Position numbers and translations under genes: made by a program
Part shown: piece after piece, positions 5,958 through 8,290 of the stretch
How the letters are laid out: every line of letters begins with the position of its first letter
How positions within the stretch are numbered: the stretch's first letter is position 1
The notes under the pieces: model-generated
Seen by the model: only the letters and a program-made list of their open reading frames with translations
Told to the model about the DNA's origin: nothing
The model's database searches: none
Assembly (NCBI GenBank): GCA_002352635.1
Contig: DEIT01000204.1
Location: 535 to 8,824, forward strand
Direction: 5' to 3'
Source: Hyphomicrobiaceae bacterium UBA2767
GTDB lineage: Bacteria > Pseudomonadota > Alphaproteobacteria > Rhizobiales > Methyloligellaceae
DNA: 8,290 bases

Positions 5958-5974
5958 CGGACCTTAGCGGTCCG
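5958..5974 (+). other. Small hairpin between aldolase and diguanylate cyclase
   Basis: CGGACC (5958-5963) and GGTCCG (5969-5974) form a perfect 6-bp stem with a TTAGC loop. It lies 109 bases after the aldolase stop and 35 before the cyclase start. The downstream bases (TCGGGAAATTTG) lack a proper T run, so a rho-independent terminator is doubtful. A leader hairpin of the cyclase mRNA is equally possible. I see nothing else in this 160-base gap apart from the possible CtrA box. Confidence 0.35.
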
Positions 5975-6009
5975 TCGGGAAATTTGTCTCTTGATCGGGG
6001 GATTTGTGG

Positions 6010-7068
6010 GTGGACAATCACTCGCAATATAAAAACGCGCTTGGGTTGGCAAAGCGCGCGCTTGACTATATCGCCCGTTATGGGACGCCGCCCACACCGC
6101 ATGCCTATGAAGTATTCTATACGGTTTGTGCAGGACTTAACCCCGAGCTGAACGAAGCTCTTGGCAAGGTTATCGCAGAGCATAGGCACGTCACCGCTCA
6201 GGACGCCGAACGGCTTTACCAGGAATTCCTTTCTCCTCAGCAGCTATCTGAGAAAGTGGAGACCATTGGCGCCCAAATGAATAACGAAATGACAGCTCTG
6301 CTGTCATTGATCGGAAATGCCGCCAACTCAGTGAACACCTACCAGGCATCCCTGGTGAATGCAGAAGGACAGCTTGGCGATGGCCCAGCCCAGCAAAATG
6401 CATCGGAAATGGTCGGCGCGCTGCTGAACGCGACAAATGCAATGGCCAGAACCAATGCCGAGGTAAGCGCTAACCTTGAAACATCGCGCGCGCAAGTCGA
6501 GCAACTCGAAGATTGCCTCAAACTGGCCCGCGAAGAGTCCTCTCGTGATGCCCTAACAGGCCTTGTCAACCGGAGGCAGCTCGAGCTGGTGATCGACGAG
6601 TCCATTCTCAAATCATCCAGTACCGGACAACCGACCAGCCTTCTCGTTGTCGATGTCGACAAATTTAAGGAGTTTAACGACACCCACGGGCACGTGGCTG
6701 GCGACTCCGCGCTGCGCTATGTTGCCAGCTGCATCAAGTCGAACATCAAAAGCAAAGACACCGCCGGACGCTACGGTGGTGAGGAATTCGCCGTTATTCT
6801 TCCCGATACCAGTGTCGAGCACGCAGTTAGCCTGGCCGAGCGTATCAGGCATCTGGTCAACGCGCGGTATCTTGTGAAAAAGGCGACCGGCGAAAGTATG
6901 GGCAAAATTTCCGTGTCAGCGGGCGCAGCTGAGTTCGTCGAAGGCGATACCGCAGAGTCCTTTTTACACCGGGCAGACATGTGCATGTACGCCGCCAAGC
7001 GCGACGGGCGAAACCGGGTTGAGAGCACTCCCGCCGAGGAGCCTCCGGCAACCGCGGTTGGCGCCTGA
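6010..7068 (+). CDS. Diguanylate cyclase (GGDEF domain) with helical N-terminal region
   Basis: This enzyme makes the second messenger c-di-GMP from two GTP. The 352-residue protein has no signal peptide or transmembrane helix. Residues 1-120 are a mostly helical module of unknown function (ALDYIARYGTPPTPHAYEVFY, 17-37). Residues 145-180 form a probable coiled coil ending in SRDALTGLVNRRQLE (178-192), the standard GGDEF entry. The domain has VVDVDKFKEFNDTHGH (213-228, metal-binding D215), RYGGEEF (254-260, active site) and ADMCMYAAKRDGRNRV (322-337), so it looks catalytically intact. The inhibitory I-site, RxxD five residues before GGEEF, reads KSKD (247-250). The layout resembles Caulobacter DgcB. 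I chose the GTG at 6010 because GGGGGA at 5997-6002 gives 7-base spacing; the TTG at 6004 is too close. Confidence 0.9.
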   Translation: MDNHSQYKNALGLAKRALDYIARYGTPPTPHAYEVFYTVCAGLNPELNEALGKVIAEHRHVTAQDAERLYQEFLSPQQLSEKVETIGAQMNNEMTALLSLIGNAANSVNTYQASLVNAEGQLGDGPAQQNASEMVGALLNATNAMARTNAEVSANLETSRAQVEQLEDCLKLAREESSRDALTGLVNRRQLELVIDESILKSSSTGQPTSLLVVDVDKFKEFNDTHGHVAGDSALRYVASCIKSNIKSKDTAGRYGGEEFAVILPDTSVEHAVSLAERIRHLVNARYLVKKATGESMGKISVSAGAAEFVEGDTAESFLHRADMCMYAAKRDGRNRVESTPAEEPPATAVGA

Positions 7069-7099
7069 TTCCCATTTCCTGAGGGTCGATCGAACGCCC

Positions 7100-7990
7100 T
7101 TATCCCTTGGCCACTTCGTGATCGGCCATCATCTCCAACGCACGAACCATCGCCGAATGATCCCATGCCGCACCGCCATGGGCGCTACAGGAATTGAATA
7201 ACTCCTGCGCGGTAGCCGTGTTGGGCAATGAGACTCCAATAGCCTTTGCACCCTGTAACGCCAGATTGAGATCCTTTTGATGCAACTCGATACGGAAACC
7301 AGGATCGAAAGTACGCTTAATCATGCGCTCGCCGTGCACTTCAAGAATTTTCGACGACGCAAACCCGCCCATTAGTGCCTCGCGCACCTTGGCCGGATCA
7401 GCGCCCGCCTTGGATGCAAACAACAACGCCTCCGATACCGCTTCGATGTTAAGCGCAACAATGATCTGGTTAGCGACCTTGCAGGTCTGGCCATCGCCGT
7501 TGCCGCCAACCAGGGTGATATTCTGGCCCATCAGATCGAAGAGTGGCTTGATTTTGTCGAACACTCCTTGTTCACCGCCAACCATGATTGTGAGGGCCGC
7601 GTTCTTAGCGCCAACTTCACCTCCCGAAACGGGCGCATCAAGATAGTCGCATCCAAAGTTGTTGATCTTTTTGGCGAACTCCTTCGTCGCCATCGGCGCG
7701 ATTGAGCTCATATCAATGACGGTCTTTCCCTTCGAAAGGCCTTCCGCGACGCCGTCCCCGCCGAACAGCACGTGCTCGACCTGAGGGGTATCGGGAACCA
7801 TGAGAATGATCACATCGCTGGCCGCGGCCACGTCCTTTGCCGAGCCCAGGACCTCAAGCCCCTTTTCCGTCAATTCCTTGGCCGGCTGCGAATTGTGAAC
7901 TGCGGTTCGTACCGCGTGTCCGCCATCGAGCAAATGACCGGCCATCGGCGCGCCCATTATGCCCAGTCCGAGAAATCCAATATCAGTCAT
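7100..7990 (-). CDS. glxR: 2-hydroxy-3-oxopropionate (tartronate semialdehyde) reductase
   Basis: The enzyme reduces tartronate semialdehyde to D-glycerate with NAD(P)H in the cytoplasm, as part of the glycerate pathway of glyoxylate assimilation. The 296-residue protein belongs to the beta-hydroxyacid dehydrogenase family. It has the Rossmann motif IGFLGLGIMGAPMA (4-17), the substrate-binding DAPVSGGEVGA (118-128), the catalytic-lysine motif K171-V-A-N-Q (171-175) and the cofactor/substrate motif HQKDLNLAL (237-245). 3-Hydroxyisobutyrate dehydrogenase is a close relative. The upstream hyi-type gene on the same strand decides for GlxR/GarR. The ATG at 7990 is preceded by GAGAGGAG at good spacing; an in-frame TTG two codons earlier is unlikely. 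The stop faces the cyclase stop across 31 bases. Confidence 0.9.
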   Translation of the reverse strand: MTDIGFLGLGIMGAPMAGHLLDGGHAVRTAVHNSQPAKELTEKGLEVLGSAKDVAAASDVIILMVPDTPQVEHVLFGGDGVAEGLSKGKTVIDMSSIAPMATKEFAKKINNFGCDYLDAPVSGGEVGAKNAALTIMVGGEQGVFDKIKPLFDLMGQNITLVGGNGDGQTCKVANQIIVALNIEAVSEALLFASKAGADPAKVREALMGGFASSKILEVHGERMIKRTFDPGFRIELHQKDLNLALQGAKAIGVSLPNTATAQELFNSCSAHGGAAWDHSAMVRALEMMADHEVAKG

Positions 7991-8065
7991 GACCAACTCC
8001 TCTCCGATTCACTCAAGCAAGGACGATGTCTCGCGCCCTTACTGCTTGTTCCGTATTGTCTTCGC

Positions 8066-8290
8066 TTACTTGTAAGGGGCCATCCAGCCAAGGCCGTCCA
8101 GCGTCGACGCTGCCGGCATGTATTCGCAACCGATCCAGCCCTTGTAGCCGATCTGGTCGAGATGGGCGAACAGGAAGCCATAGTTGATTTCGCCCGTACC
8201 CGGCTCGTGACGTCCGGGCGTATCGGCCAACTGCATATGCGCAATTTTCGGTAGCAATCGCTCCATGGTTGGCGCCAGATCACCCTCCAT
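8066..8290 (-). CDS. hyi: Hydroxypyruvate isomerase, C-terminal part (cut by window end)
   Basis: Hydroxypyruvate isomerase interconverts hydroxypyruvate and tartronate semialdehyde. Only the last 74 codons lie in the window; the reading frame stays open to base 8290, so its ATG there is not a start. Visible blocks are KIAHMQLADTPGRHEPGTGE (15-34), with the metal-site H and substrate-binding R/H of the TIM-barrel (AP endonuclease 2-like) fold, then INYGFLF, IGYKGWIGCEY (47-57, Glu ligand region) and the end GLGWMAPYK. These are strongly characteristic of Hyi. glxR follows 75 bases downstream on the same strand, the usual partner in glyoxylate/glycerate metabolism, and the two are probably co-transcribed. 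A related sugar isomerase of the same fold is possible but less likely. Confidence 0.88.
   Translation of the reverse strand: MEGDLAPTMERLLPKIAHMQLADTPGRHEPGTGEINYGFLFAHLDQIGYKGWIGCEYMPAASTLDGLGWMAPYK

Noticed and set aside
7069..7099. Possible bidirectional terminator between the cyclase and glxR
   Set aside because: The AGGG/CCCT pairing is four bases around a TCGATCGA core with no T run, so it is not a supported terminator.

Overview
The window looks like ordinary chromosome from a moderately GC-rich alphaproteobacterium. The evidence is the ThiE variant, the DUF2946/PCuAC copper gene pair, the DSD1-type aldolase and the DgcB-like layout of the diguanylate cyclase. Genus cannot be fixed from this sequence. 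I see no transposase, phage gene, CRISPR array, tRNA or rRNA. Gene density is high and no stretch over about 160 bases lacks a gene.

Region 1 (1-1947, + strand) is the 3' end of a thiamine operon. It holds the end of thiG, a complete thiE, then two closely spaced genes for an NTF2/SnoaL-fold protein and a class I SAM-dependent methyltransferase. The last two have no obvious thiamine role.

Region 2 (1982-4386, - strand) is a run of four genes transcribed right to left: a TauE/SafE-family membrane permease, a secreted DUF2147 protein, a Cys-rich DUF2946 protein and a periplasmic PCuAC copper chaperone with an intact His/Met motif. DUF2946 plus PCuAC points to copper handling in the cell envelope. 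Whether the permease and DUF2147 belong to that theme is inference.

Region 3 (4387-6009) starts with a divergent intergenic region that holds a long imperfect palindrome and a 16-bp direct repeat around two ATG codons. It continues with a 52-codon remnant of a haloacid-dehalogenase-type HAD gene. The remnant's stop overlaps the start of a full-length PLP-dependent aldolase of the D-threonine/3-hydroxy-D-aspartate aldolase family. The remnant looks like a HAD gene with its middle deleted.

Region 4 (6010-8290) holds a diguanylate cyclase with an intact GGEEF active site but a degenerate inhibitory site (+ strand). Converging on it is a glyoxylate-assimilation pair on the - strand: hydroxypyruvate isomerase (hyi, cut by the window end) and tartronate semialdehyde reductase (glxR). 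The aldolase can release glycine plus glyoxylate or acetaldehyde, depending on substrate, so it and hyi-glxR may serve neighbouring steps of C2 metabolism.

I do not see a clear undescribed system. The best items for a second look are the HAD remnant coupled to the aldolase, the structured tauE/HAD intergenic region, and the Cys-rich DUF2946 protein in the copper cluster.
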